Source: an uncultured Bacteroidales bacterium (GTDB taxonomy: Bacteria > Bacteroidota > Bacteroidia > Bacteroidales > SZUA-534). From it: a stretch of 64,000 nt of DNA. The translations under genes were made by a program, and so were the position numbers. Of this stretch, positions 31,118 through 39,782 are shown in pieces; position 1 is the first letter of the stretch, and each line of letters begins with the position of its first letter. The notes beneath the pieces were generated by a model. That model searched no databases. It was not told where the DNA came from and saw nothing but the letters and a program-made list of their open reading frames with translations. Location of the stretch: the NCBI GenBank assembly GCA_902790595.1, contig CADASL010000013.1, positions 1 through 64,000 on the forward strand, written 5' to 3'.

Positions 31118-31156
31118 TGTTTTTTAGGTCGCGCTCACCATTTCACCTAAAAAACA
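31118..31156 (-). promoter_or_regulatory. 12-bp hairpin abutting the operon start codon
   Basis: Perfect arms, tgttttttaggt on the plus strand with its complement at 31,145-31,156, enclose a 15-base loop. In the mRNA the hairpin ends 2-3 bases before the ATG at 31,115, where it could control ribosome access. Confidence 0.6.
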
Positions 31157-31160
31157 TTGC

Positions 31161-31325
31161 GGTCTGACTTCGGCACCCGGCAAAAAAATGTGGACATTTC
31201 CTCATCCACATTCCAGGTGCTTGGCCAGACCTTACAAACCAGATAAGGAATGCCCACGCATAACACGAGAGCATTCACAACTATCTTCTGGTTTGTAAAT
31301 TCCTTTGCGGCCAAGCTTTGGAATG
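31161..31325 (-). ncRNA. Nested-hairpin leader or small RNA with internal terminator-like stem
   Basis: Three perfect stem sets are visible: 31,187-31,194 with 31,205-31,212 (aatgtgga/tccacatt); 31,232-31,243 with 31,287-31,298 (ttacaaaccaga/tctggtttgtaa, enclosing gaatgc/gcattc); and long-range 31,219-31,226 with 31,309-31,316 (gcttggcc/ggccaagc), extended by cattcc/ggaatg at the edges. Read on the minus strand, the first stem is followed by a T-run, like a rho-independent terminator ahead of the operon. An alternative outer stem, ggtctg/cagacc (31,161/31,226), competes with the long-range stem. It could be an attenuator, a stand-alone small RNA or a MITE-like palindrome; no Rfam family is recognised. 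Confidence 0.5.
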
Positions 31326-31711
31326 TTTTCAGATTAGCGGTAAACGCTATTGATTAATAATATGTTAGTTCAAAAAATTACTTTCTGTTTCTTGTTTCGA
31401 TTTAAGTTTCACATACTTTTATCTTGTTTCTACAAAGTTCAAATTTTTTGCAGAAAATCATCGGCTTGATATTGGATTTTGCAAAAGACGAATCATTTCA
31501 ATCCAAACATTTGAGTGTCAGAATAATACTTGTTGCCGACTATCAGAAAATGGTTGACGATTGCGCGGCGCCACGGCAATCAGGTTGCGTTCAAGCTTTG
31601 CAGAGTTACCGAGCAATACGGCATTATTTCGCCTTTGCCGGCCATTTTCAAACAGTCGTTGCACAAACATACGAAAGTTTTTGAAAAGCTATTCCCGCCA
31701 GCATCAAGCCC
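31326..31711. other. Non-coding gap between histidine kinase and TerB-like operon
   Basis: About 385 AT-rich bases with no convincing gene. A plus-strand stretch at 31,530-31,690 reads as about 50 residues of well-behaved codons (TIRKWLTIARRHGNQVAFKL) but has no start or relatives I recognise; it may be a gene remnant. The operon promoter is expected here, but no full TAnnTTTG box was found near the leader. Confidence 0.4.
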
Positions 31712-32896
31712 CTATGCGTTCAGGCTCAAATCGCGGTTTTTCACCTTCGGCAGTAGGATTCTGAACGTGGTGCCAACACCAATCTCCGACGACTGCACGG
31801 CGATTTTGCCGCGGTGGTACTCGTTCACAATGCGCTGCACAAGCGACAAACCCAGTCCCCAGCCGCGCTCTTTGGTGGTGTAGCCGGGCGAGAAAATGGC
31901 CTTGAACTGGTTCTTGGCAAGGCCTTTGCCGGTGTCGGTTATAAGAATTTCGGCGAATTTCAGCGTCTCGTTCAGTTTGATGGTGATGCAGCCTTTGCCT
32001 TCCATCGCATCGATGGCGTTCTTTATCATATTCTCAATCACCCAGTTAAAGAGCGATGTGTTGAGCCGGACCATAACCGAGTGCGATGTGTTGTCCTTCA
32101 CGTCGAGCGTGATGTTCGACGACACGCGGGTGCGCATATAACCCATCGCCGTGTTGATGGCTTCCGACAGGTTGCAAGGCTGAAGCGTGGGCAGCGAGCC
32201 GATTTTCGAGAATCGGTCGGCAATCATCTGCAGTCGGTCAATATCTTTCTGCATTTCAGTTACATACGAAGCGTTTGATTCATCCTGTTTCAAAATTTCA
32301 ATCCACGCCATCAGCGACGAGATGGGCGTTCCCAACTGGTGCGCCGTCTCCTTCGACATTCCAATCCAAACCTTGTTCTGCTCGGCCCTGCGCGACGAAC
32401 TGAAAGCCAAATAGGCCACCAGCAGGAAGATAGCGATTATCGACATCTGGATGAACGGGAAATGCGCCAACTGCTTGAGCACGGTGGAATCGTCGTAATA
32501 GATGAAATTCTTGTGATTATCAGGCAGATTGATGACAATTGGGTCGTGCTTTGCCCGCAACGCCTCAATGCGGCGGGCCGAATAGGCGCTATCACTCATA
32601 ATAGCAAGTGAATCAGACAGATTCCTCGTCTGTACAACAATATTGTCATCGGCTGTCAGAATGACGGGGATTGAGGTGTTGTTGCGGATGATTTCGAGGC
32701 AGAAATTAATCTCAACCTCGTTTTCGCTAATCTGCATCTGGCGGATGGCCTCGGCCCAAATCTGCATTCGCTTGTGCTCCTCGGTGGCCATATTTCGCGC
32801 AAGCACATTAGTGTAATAGAGTGATATTCCGCCAATTAACGTTGCGCAGACAATGATAAACGATTTCCAAACTACTTTGTTTCTGTATGTATTCAT
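31712..32896 (-). CDS. Membrane sensor histidine kinase
   Basis: The 394-residue protein has an N-terminal helix (about 10-32), an extracytoplasmic sensing region of about 110 residues, a second helix (about 148-166), then a kinase core. The phosphoacceptor region is MSKETAHQLGTPISSLMAW, in which His is followed by QLGTP rather than the usual E-[LIF]-[KR]-TP; this variant occurs in Bacteroidota kinases. The ATPase domain has an N box (ENMIKNAIDAM), a G1 box (DTGKGL) and a G2 box (GWGLGLSLV). No response regulator adjoins it, so it is an orphan kinase. It follows the AsmA-like gene by 36 bp on the same strand. Confidence 0.9.
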   Translation of the reverse strand: MNTYRNKVVWKSFIIVCATLIGGISLYYTNVLARNMATEEHKRMQIWAEAIRQMQISENEVEINFCLEIIRNNTSIPVILTADDNIVVQTRNLSDSLAIMSDSAYSARRIEALRAKHDPIVINLPDNHKNFIYYDDSTVLKQLAHFPFIQMSIIAIFLLVAYLAFSSSRRAEQNKVWIGMSKETAHQLGTPISSLMAWIEILKQDESNASYVTEMQKDIDRLQMIADRFSKIGSLPTLQPCNLSEAINTAMGYMRTRVSSNITLDVKDNTSHSVMVRLNTSLFNWVIENMIKNAIDAMEGKGCITIKLNETLKFAEILITDTGKGLAKNQFKAIFSPGYTTKERGWGLGLSLVQRIVNEYHRGKIAVQSSEIGVGTTFRILLPKVKNRDLSLNA

Positions 32897-32932
32897 AGCA
32901 GATATAACGTTTCGCGGGGCGGAATATTGTAT

Positions 32933-35470
32933 TTATTCTTCGTCATCGTCCCACTCAATCACAAAGCCCGATGCGGGAGGCGGCGTGGTGCTTTTCTCCT
33001 CGGTTTTGATGGTGGTGTCCTTCTTGAACAGGCCGAACTCGCGATTCAGAATCTGTTTCACTTCCTTTTTCTGCTGCTGTAACTCGTTGCGCAACTGCTG
33101 TTTAAGTTCAACCTTGTCGAATTTCACCTTTGTTTTGTCGCCCGTGCGGGTGGCCACAAGGTAGAGCGATGTGTGGTTGCCGCCGTCGTCTTCAACAATG
33201 CCGTAAGGCGTGGTTTGCTGCAGGCGTTTGGCCTTGCCGCGCATAAAATCGCTCAAAATCAGCGTGATGTGATACTCGTAATCCCCCGTGAACTTTTGCG
33301 TTCCCGCAACGGCCACATCGCAGGCGTTGCAGGCCACGTCCATTTTGGGAATGGTGACGGTGCCGCCGCTGATGGTCATATCGTTGGTGAGCGTTGAGAA
33401 GCGCAGGTCGCGGAACTCGTCGATGCGGGTGAAATCGGCCACGCTGTTGAGCGCTTCGAGCCCGTGCAGACGGCCGTTGGCAATCTTCAGCCGCCCGTCG
33501 AAATCCATATTCCGCACGTCGGCCGAATCGCCTGCAAACGGCAGCAACAGCGTGAAATTCGAACTCAGCCGCCCTTCAATGTTCTCGTTGGTGACGGTGG
33601 TCTGCCCGAAATTGTCGAAAGTGCTGAACATCTGATTGATATCGATACTCGTGACCGAACCTTTGCAAGCCAACTCGCGGTGCTTGCCGCTGCGGTAGGC
33701 CACGCGAACATCGGCGCTGCCGTCCAACGCATTGAATTTCAGACCGTCAACATCGATGTTATCGCCCGCATAGCGCAACCGCCCCGAAATGTTGTCGGCA
33801 CGGAACTTCTTGTAACTGAAGCCTTTGGTGCTTGCCATCAAATCAACCTTGTAGGTAATCTTCGACGGCTCGCCGTCCGATTTGGCAAACAACGGTTCAA
33901 TCTGCTGATAATCAAACGCATTGGTGGAAAGCGAACCGCGAATGTCCATTGTGGGGTAAGGCTCAGCCACGGCTTTGAGCAGATTGCCGATGCTTCCGCT
34001 GAACGTTACGGGAATATTGCTCAGGCGGCCGCTTGTGCTGCTGATTGTCAGTGCGCTGCCGTTAAGCGTGGCCGCACCATCGACGCCTGTGAGAGTGATG
34101 TTCGAGCCGTTGGTGTAACTTGCCTGCTGCAGTTTGAGTTGGCACCGCGGATTGAGCCGCAGAAAGGCCTTCAGGTCGAACGCTTTGTTCACGTCGATTG
34201 GTCCGCTGCCCTTGAGCGTGCCTGTGGCCCGGCCTGCAAGCTTATCGGCTCGACCGCTAAAAATCAGATGGTTCCATTCGCCAAGCTGACCGTCGATATT
34301 CAACGATGTGTTGATATGCGGCTGCTTCAGATTGTCGATTCTCACGCTGCCCGACAAGCGGCTCTGTCCCGACGTAACATCGATTCCGCTGATGCTGACA
34401 TACGATTTCGGGCTGTTGCTGTAACCGCCGTTGTTAAAGACGCCCTTCAGACTGACGCTGTTGAGTTTAAGGTCGAGTTTCGGGTACTCGATGGTAGCGT
34501 TGTCGAGCCCGAAATTGGCCACAATCTTCGGCGAGCTCATATTGCTGAACTTGCCTTTCACTGTGGCGTTGAATCCCACAAGTCCCGAACTGCGCACCAC
34601 GGGTTTCTCCTGCGTGGCAAGCGTGAAATAGCGCAAGGCGTTTGCCACTTCAATCTTGTCGCCCCTCAAGGCAAGGTCCACATAAGTGTCTTTGGTGAGC
34701 AGCACCGTGCCCGAGACACCAATGTTGATGCCCTTCGACGACAGTTGGCCCTTACGGATGAGCAGCGTGTCGTTGGTTGCCGAAAGGTCCATTTTGATGC
34801 GAGTGGGCGCAAGCGGCACAATCTCAATGCCGTTGGCCTCGAACCATTGCAGCGCAATGTCGCCTTTGGTACTGATTTCGTAGCGGTTGTTGTCGAGCTT
34901 TCCTTCAATGTCAAAATCAGGCATATACCACTCAATTCCATTGCCTTTGTAAAGGTTGCTGATTTGAATCATACAGTCGCTGATGCCCAAATGCTCGAGC
35001 TTCACCTGCATTGGTATTCCATCTGATTTCTCGGTTTTTTGTTTGATAACGTGGAAGTTGTCGTTGCCACGGCCGTCAATCAGGATAAAGATGCGGCCGT
35101 CGGAAATCTTCATCGAATTCAATTCCAACTCGTTATCGAGCAGTTTGCGGATATTGAACGACAGCGACAACTTTCTGACCGACAGTAATGTATCGGCCTG
35201 CGTATGACGGAACCCTTTGCGCTTGAACCCCTGCTCCGGCGACATAACCGTCACATTATCAAGCACAATTGATGCGTAAGGGAACGTGTTGATGAGCGAG
35301 AAATGGATACCGTCAACATTCACAGGTGCATTCAACTCGTTGTTGATGGCCTCAATGCCGTACGCTATCAACCGGTCTTTCAGCAATATTGTGCCGGCAA
35401 CAATGGCACCCGCCAAAAGCAGCACCAAAACCACAAACCAAATCAATATCCTGACTAAAATCTTACGCAT
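32933..35470 (-). CDS. AsmA-like envelope protein
   Basis: An 845-residue member of the AsmA-like superfamily: one N-terminal membrane helix (about 8-30), then a long beta-rich repeating periplasmic region (DALRGDKIEVANAL-type strands; GTLKGSGPIDVNKAF; NGRLHGLEALNSVADFT near the C-terminus), ending in an acidic tail. Such proteins are linked to phospholipid transport and outer-membrane homeostasis; the bridge-like lipid carrier role is known for the family, not shown here. The ending PPPASGFVIEWDDDEE is typical of Bacteroidales members. Upstream lie TTAGGCATTAGG-type microrepeats, downstream the histidine kinase, probably co-transcribed. Confidence 0.88.
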   Translation of the reverse strand: MRKILVRILIWFVVLVLLLAGAIVAGTILLKDRLIAYGIEAINNELNAPVNVDGIHFSLINTFPYASIVLDNVTVMSPEQGFKRKGFRHTQADTLLSVRKLSLSFNIRKLLDNELELNSMKISDGRIFILIDGRGNDNFHVIKQKTEKSDGIPMQVKLEHLGISDCMIQISNLYKGNGIEWYMPDFDIEGKLDNNRYEISTKGDIALQWFEANGIEIVPLAPTRIKMDLSATNDTLLIRKGQLSSKGINIGVSGTVLLTKDTYVDLALRGDKIEVANALRYFTLATQEKPVVRSSGLVGFNATVKGKFSNMSSPKIVANFGLDNATIEYPKLDLKLNSVSLKGVFNNGGYSNSPKSYVSISGIDVTSGQSRLSGSVRIDNLKQPHINTSLNIDGQLGEWNHLIFSGRADKLAGRATGTLKGSGPIDVNKAFDLKAFLRLNPRCQLKLQQASYTNGSNITLTGVDGAATLNGSALTISSTSGRLSNIPVTFSGSIGNLLKAVAEPYPTMDIRGSLSTNAFDYQQIEPLFAKSDGEPSKITYKVDLMASTKGFSYKKFRADNISGRLRYAGDNIDVDGLKFNALDGSADVRVAYRSGKHRELACKGSVTSIDINQMFSTFDNFGQTTVTNENIEGRLSSNFTLLLPFAGDSADVRNMDFDGRLKIANGRLHGLEALNSVADFTRIDEFRDLRFSTLTNDMTISGGTVTIPKMDVACNACDVAVAGTQKFTGDYEYHITLILSDFMRGKAKRLQQTTPYGIVEDDGGNHTSLYLVATRTGDKTKVKFDKVELKQQLRNELQQQKKEVKQILNREFGLFKKDTTIKTEEKSTTPPPASGFVIEWDDDEE

Positions 35471-35580
35471 ATCGCTATTGGTGAATCGTTTAATCGTTCA
35501 TTTTAGGCATTAGGTGTTAGGCACTAGGCATTAGTTATTGTTAATATCTGTGTTGTCTGTGTCATCTGTGCGAAATCAAT

Positions 35581-36447
35581 CTAGTTATTTCTGCTATTCC
35601 TGAACAAAGTGCGCTTCTCGTCCTCCGACAATCCGTTGTAGCCCGATTTTGCAATCTTGTCCAAAATAGCGTCTATCTCCTTCTGTTCGTTATGTTTACG
35701 TGCGTTGTAGTCGTAGTCCGACTCTGCGCGCTTGTAGCTGACCTTCATTTTCGGCTTGCGCTTGAACAATCCTGTAAAGCCGTCGGTGATCCGGCCAACC
35801 CATCCCGAAATGTCGGTGCCGCGGCGTAAGACCAAAGTGTAGCACGCACCAAAGATGGCGCCGCCAATGTGCGCAATGTGGCCGCCCGCGTTGCCGCTCT
35901 CGAGCATTGCAAGGTCCGAAATGATGCAGAACACTGCTATCCACTTGATTTTCACCTGCCCCAAAAACATCACATAAACAGTGTAGTTCGGAACATAAAC
36001 CGCTGTGGCTAAAACAATTGCATATACGGCCGCCGATGCTCCAATGGCCATCGAATGAACGCCATCGAAAACAGGAAAAACGTTGAACGACAGTATGTAA
36101 AGCAACGCCCCGGCCAAACCGCCGCAGATGTAAACGTTGAGCAATTGGCGCCCCGTGAAGTACTCGCTGAAAATGCGCCCGAACCAAAACAACCACAAAA
36201 GGTTAAACAGGATATGCAGAAATCCTTGATGCAGAAACATATATGTGACCACACCCCACGGATGGCGCAGCAAATCGTGCAAATCGGAATAAGCCGCAAG
36301 AAAGCCCACCACAGGGTTAGCTTCCTGAACACCAAACATCATAATAACAATGTCGGCCACTTTGACAACCACAAACACTGCCAAATTGATATATATCAAC
36401 TTGTTCAATGTGTTACTCTGCTTAAACTGTGACCAAAAATCGTTCAT
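35581..36447 (-). CDS. Rhomboid family intramembrane serine protease
   Basis: The 288-residue protein has six predicted helices. The catalytic serine lies in GASAAVY (Ser138) and the histidine in GGHIAHIGGAIFG (His193), the dyad of rhomboid proteases. FNLLWLFWFGRIFSEYF corresponds to the L1/TM2 region with the oxyanion Asn. The C-terminal 75 residues form a cytoplasmic, charged, partly coiled-coil tail (KHNEQKEIDAILDKIAKSG), common in Bacteroidota rhomboids. It lies between mutS and the AsmA-like gene; both gaps contain only low-complexity microrepeats. Confidence 0.93.
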   Translation of the reverse strand: MNDFWSQFKQSNTLNKLIYINLAVFVVVKVADIVIMMFGVQEANPVVGFLAAYSDLHDLLRHPWGVVTYMFLHQGFLHILFNLLWLFWFGRIFSEYFTGRQLLNVYICGGLAGALLYILSFNVFPVFDGVHSMAIGASAAVYAIVLATAVYVPNYTVYVMFLGQVKIKWIAVFCIISDLAMLESGNAGGHIAHIGGAIFGACYTLVLRRGTDISGWVGRITDGFTGLFKRKPKMKVSYKRAESDYDYNARKHNEQKEIDAILDKIAKSGYNGLSEDEKRTLFRNSRNN

Positions 36448-36596
36448 TTTTTGTTTAATCGTTTAATTGGTAATTTTTGACAACGGACTACAGACTACGG
36501 TCAAAGGACGCATTGTCCACGTATCATTTTCTGTTGTCTTACGTCTGTTGTCTGATGTCCATTTATTATTAATTCCTAAATCCTAACTCCTAATAA

Positions 36597-39191
36597 TCAG
36601 AGTCCCGTAATCCGCTTAATATCATTCAGTTTATTCAACGCTTCAATCGGCGTAAGATTGTCGATGTCGAGATTTTTTATTTGGTCGCGGATGTCTTTGA
36701 GCACGGGGTCTTCCAACTGAAAGAAACTCAACTGAATACCCGACTGACTCTGCGGTTTGACATCGGTCTCGACGCTGCGGCGCGATTTCTCAAGGTCGCG
36801 CAGAATGTTTTCGGCGCGGGCCACCACGCTCTTCGGCATTCCTGCCATCCGCGCAACGTGGATACCGAAACTGTGGTTGCTGCCGCCAGGCACCAACTTC
36901 CTCAAAAACAGCACTTTCTTCTCAACCTCGCGCACCGAGACGTTGTAGTTTTTCACCCGCTCAAACGTCTTTTCCATCTCGTTAAGTTCGTGATAGTGAG
37001 TGGCGAACAGCGTCTTGGCGCGATATTTCGGGTGGTCGTGAATGTACTCAACAATGGCCCACGCAATGCTGATGCCGTCGTAGGTTGATGTGCCGCGGCC
37101 CAACTCATCGAGCAGAATCAGGCTGCGCTCGCTGATGTTGTTCAGGATGCTCGCGGCCTCGTTCATCTCAACCATAAAGGTCGATTCGCCAACCGAGATG
37201 TTGTCCGACGCGCCCACGCGGGTGAAAATGCGGTCGATGAAGCCGATGTGCGCCGACTGCGCGGGCACATACGAGCCAATCTGCGCCAGAATGACAATCA
37301 GGGCCGTCTGCCGCAGCAGCGCCGATTTTCCCGCCATATTCGGACCCGTGATGATGATAATCTGTTGGTCGTCGTCGTTCAGCACAACATCGTTGGCCAC
37401 GTATTCCTCGCCAGGCTGCATCTGCGTCTCAATCACGGGGTGGCGGCCGTTGCGGATTTCGAACGTGCGGCTCTCGTCAACATCGGGGCGGCTGTAGTTT
37501 CGAATCTGCGCCGTGCTTGCAAACGACAGCAGACAGTCGATTTTCGATAACAGGCTTGCATCCAATTGGATAGCCGACACAAACTCCGACACGGCAAACA
37601 CCAAATCACTGTAAATCTTCTGCTCAAGCGCTAGAATCTTCTCCTCGGCGCCCAGAATCTTCTCCTCGTACTCCTTCAGTTCGGGCGTGATGTAGCGTTC
37701 GGCGCTCACCAGCGTCTGCTTGCGAATCCACTCCTCGGGCACGCGGTCTTTGTAGGTGTTGCGCACCTCAATGTAGTAGCCGAACACGTTGTTGAAACTG
37801 ATTTTGAGCGACGGAATCTCGGTTCTTTCGCTCTCTTTTTGCTGAAGTTCAATCAGATAGTCTTTGCCCGAATAGGCGATGTGGCGCAACTCGTCGAGTT
37901 CAGCACTCACGCCTTCGTTTATCACGCCGCCTTTGGCAATCTGCACAGGCGGGTCGAGTTGAATCTCTTTCTCGATGCGCTGACATATTGACGCACAAGG
38001 ATTTAACTGCTCGCCAATAGCCTGAAGCGCCGCCACACCCGACTGCTCGCACACCTTTTTCACAGGCCCGATGGCCTTCAGAGCGTTCTTCAGAGCCAGC
38101 ATCTCGCGCGGGTTGATGCGCCCGAACGTCACCTTGCTGATGAGTCGTTCAAGGTCGCCAACGTTCTTCAGTTCACCTTCAACAGTCTGCTTAGCCTCAA
38201 CATTATCAATAAAATAGGTCACAATCTGCTGACGTTCGTTGATGGCCGTCACATTCTTCAGCGGCAGCGACACCCAACGTTTCAGCATTCGCGAGCCCAT
38301 CGGCGTCAGCGTGTTGTCGATGATGTCGATAAGGCTATGACCGTCTTCGTTCAACGGACTGAAAATCTCAAGGTTACGGAACGTAAAACGGTCAATCCAC
38401 ACGTACTCGTCCTCGGCAATGCGGCGGATTCCCGTGATGTTGCCGATTTGCGAGTGTTGGGTGATATCGAGATAGTAAAGTATTGAACCAGCGGCAATTG
38501 TGCCCAAAATTTGGCGGTCGATGCCGAACCCTTTGAGCGACTGCGTCTGAAAATGCTTGAGCAGACGGTCGGTTGCGGCCTGCTCCGAGAACACCCACTC
38601 GTCGATGGCGTAGATGTAGAACCCCATCCCGAACAGTTCCTGAAACTGCTCCTTGGTGCCGCGCTTGTAGATGATTTCTTTCGGTCGGAAACTCTGTATC
38701 AGTTTGTTAGCATACTCAACGCTGCCTTCGGCCACATAAAACTCGCCAGTTGAGATGTCGAGAAACGCAATGCCCGCCATCTTTTTTTCGACGTAAACCG
38801 ATGCCAGAAAGTTGTTCTCGCGGTTCTCAAGTATGTTGTCGTTTGTCGATACGCCAGGCGTAACCAATTCAGTAACACCGCGTTTCACAAGTGTTTTACA
38901 GAGTTTCGGGTCCTCAAGTTGCTCGCAGATGGCCACCCGCTGCCCCGCCCTCACCAGTTTCGGCAGGTAGGTGTCGATGGCGTGATACGGAAATCCAGCC
39001 ATATCAATGGGCAGCGTCGAACTCGACTTCTTGGTGAGCGTGATGTTCAGAATCTTGGCCGCCTTCACGGCATCTTCGCAATAAGTCTCGTAGAAATCGC
39101 CCACGCGGAAAAGCAGAATGGCATCGGGGTGCTTGGCCTTAATCTGGCTGTACTGCTTCATCAGCGGCGTGTCGAAAATGTCTTTGCCCAT
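36597..39191 (-). CDS. mutS: DNA mismatch repair protein MutS
   Basis: Recognises base mismatches and small loops and recruits the repair machinery. From the start at 39,191 ([14 protein letters not shown]) it has 864 residues. The N-terminal mismatch-binding motif is GDFYE, Walker A is GPNMAGKS (around residue 612), and the [12 protein letters not shown] signature and [10 protein letters not shown] follow, with the helix-turn-helix dimer domain at the C-terminus. Forty in-frame residues upstream (to 39,311) are rejected because they do not resemble MutS and would overlap the promoter box. Confidence 0.97.
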   Translation of the reverse strand: MGKDIFDTPLMKQYSQIKAKHPDAILLFRVGDFYETYCEDAVKAAKILNITLTKKSSSTLPIDMAGFPYHAIDTYLPKLVRAGQRVAICEQLEDPKLCKTLVKRGVTELVTPGVSTNDNILENRENNFLASVYVEKKMAGIAFLDISTGEFYVAEGSVEYANKLIQSFRPKEIIYKRGTKEQFQELFGMGFYIYAIDEWVFSEQAATDRLLKHFQTQSLKGFGIDRQILGTIAAGSILYYLDITQHSQIGNITGIRRIAEDEYVWIDRFTFRNLEIFSPLNEDGHSLIDIIDNTLTPMGSRMLKRWVSLPLKNVTAINERQQIVTYFIDNVEAKQTVEGELKNVGDLERLISKVTFGRINPREMLALKNALKAIGPVKKVCEQSGVAALQAIGEQLNPCASICQRIEKEIQLDPPVQIAKGGVINEGVSAELDELRHIAYSGKDYLIELQQKESERTEIPSLKISFNNVFGYYIEVRNTYKDRVPEEWIRKQTLVSAERYITPELKEYEEKILGAEEKILALEQKIYSDLVFAVSEFVSAIQLDASLLSKIDCLLSFASTAQIRNYSRPDVDESRTFEIRNGRHPVIETQMQPGEEYVANDVVLNDDDQQIIIITGPNMAGKSALLRQTALIVILAQIGSYVPAQSAHIGFIDRIFTRVGASDNISVGESTFMVEMNEAASILNNISERSLILLDELGRGTSTYDGISIAWAIVEYIHDHPKYRAKTLFATHYHELNEMEKTFERVKNYNVSVREVEKKVLFLRKLVPGGSNHSFGIHVARMAGMPKSVVARAENILRDLEKSRRSVETDVKPQSQSGIQLSFFQLEDPVLKDIRDQIKNLDIDNLTPIEALNKLNDIKRITGL

Positions 39192-39212
39192 TTCTGTGAT
39201 TTTAATAACAAG

Positions 39213-39220
39213 CAAAACTA
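39213..39220 (-). promoter_or_regulatory. Candidate mutS promoter -7 box
   Basis: On the minus strand the sequence is TAGTTTTG, matching TAnnTTTG, 22 bases upstream of the chosen mutS ATG. A -33 box is not clear. Confidence 0.45.
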
Positions 39221-39782
39221 ACCAATCGCACGCGAAATGGCCTTTGTGGCAAGGCGGATTTTTTAAATGGTTGTTAACAATTCTGAAGCGGCCGCGAACA
39301 TTGTTCTGCAAAAATGGGCGTCTGATTTAACCCTGCGGGGTTTTGCATTTGTTTCCGCTCAGATTTTTTTGAAATCTCTTTCTCGCACAGATTACACAGA
39401 TAACACTGATTTACACAGATTAATAATGATAAGCTAAAAAAGTGGCACCTTCACCTTTTTCTGCTCAAACAAATGTCGTGTTTTATGGTTATTCAATATT
39501 TATTTCTTTTTGATTGTCTTCTTCGGATAATATTAGTGGGCGAAATTTTAGATTTTTTGTGAGTTTTCGCCCACTTATAAATTAAATCTAGGTCGGGGAG
39601 CACCAAAAATGCAGCAAAACTCTCCCTCGGCATTTCAATCCTTCAATCCTTCTCTCATTCAATCCTTCAATCCTTTCCCTTGGCACACAATTTGCTATTA
39701 CGAGAATCCACCATTTTTATATGGTACAATTGTTTAAACAACAATTTCACTAATTTCGCGCGATTTTTTTGAATTTATTAAG
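39221..39782. other. Intergenic region rich in microrepeats
   Basis: No gene is seen. It holds an ACACAGAT-type repeat (39,385-39,428), a perfect 11-bp inverted repeat agtgggcgaaa/tttcgcccact with a 19-base loop (39,535-39,575), a TTCAATCC microrepeat (39,634-39,680) and a palindrome ttgtttaaacaa near 39,733 about 45 bases before the next gene, which could be an operator. Confidence 0.6.

Noticed and set aside
31232..31298. An invertible promoter
   Set aside because: The enclosed segment is only 43 bases and no invertase gene or promoter box lies within it.
31118..31325. A retron or integron attC site
   Set aside because: No reverse transcriptase or integrase is nearby, and the arm ends do not match attC core motifs.
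31424..31690. Small genes on the plus strand in the kinase-operon gap
   Set aside because: Two overlapping short frames without a start signal or recognisable family; at most a remnant.
33464..35026. Long plus-strand open frame opposite the AsmA-like gene
   Set aside because: Mirror of a GC-rich minus-strand gene with clear family features.
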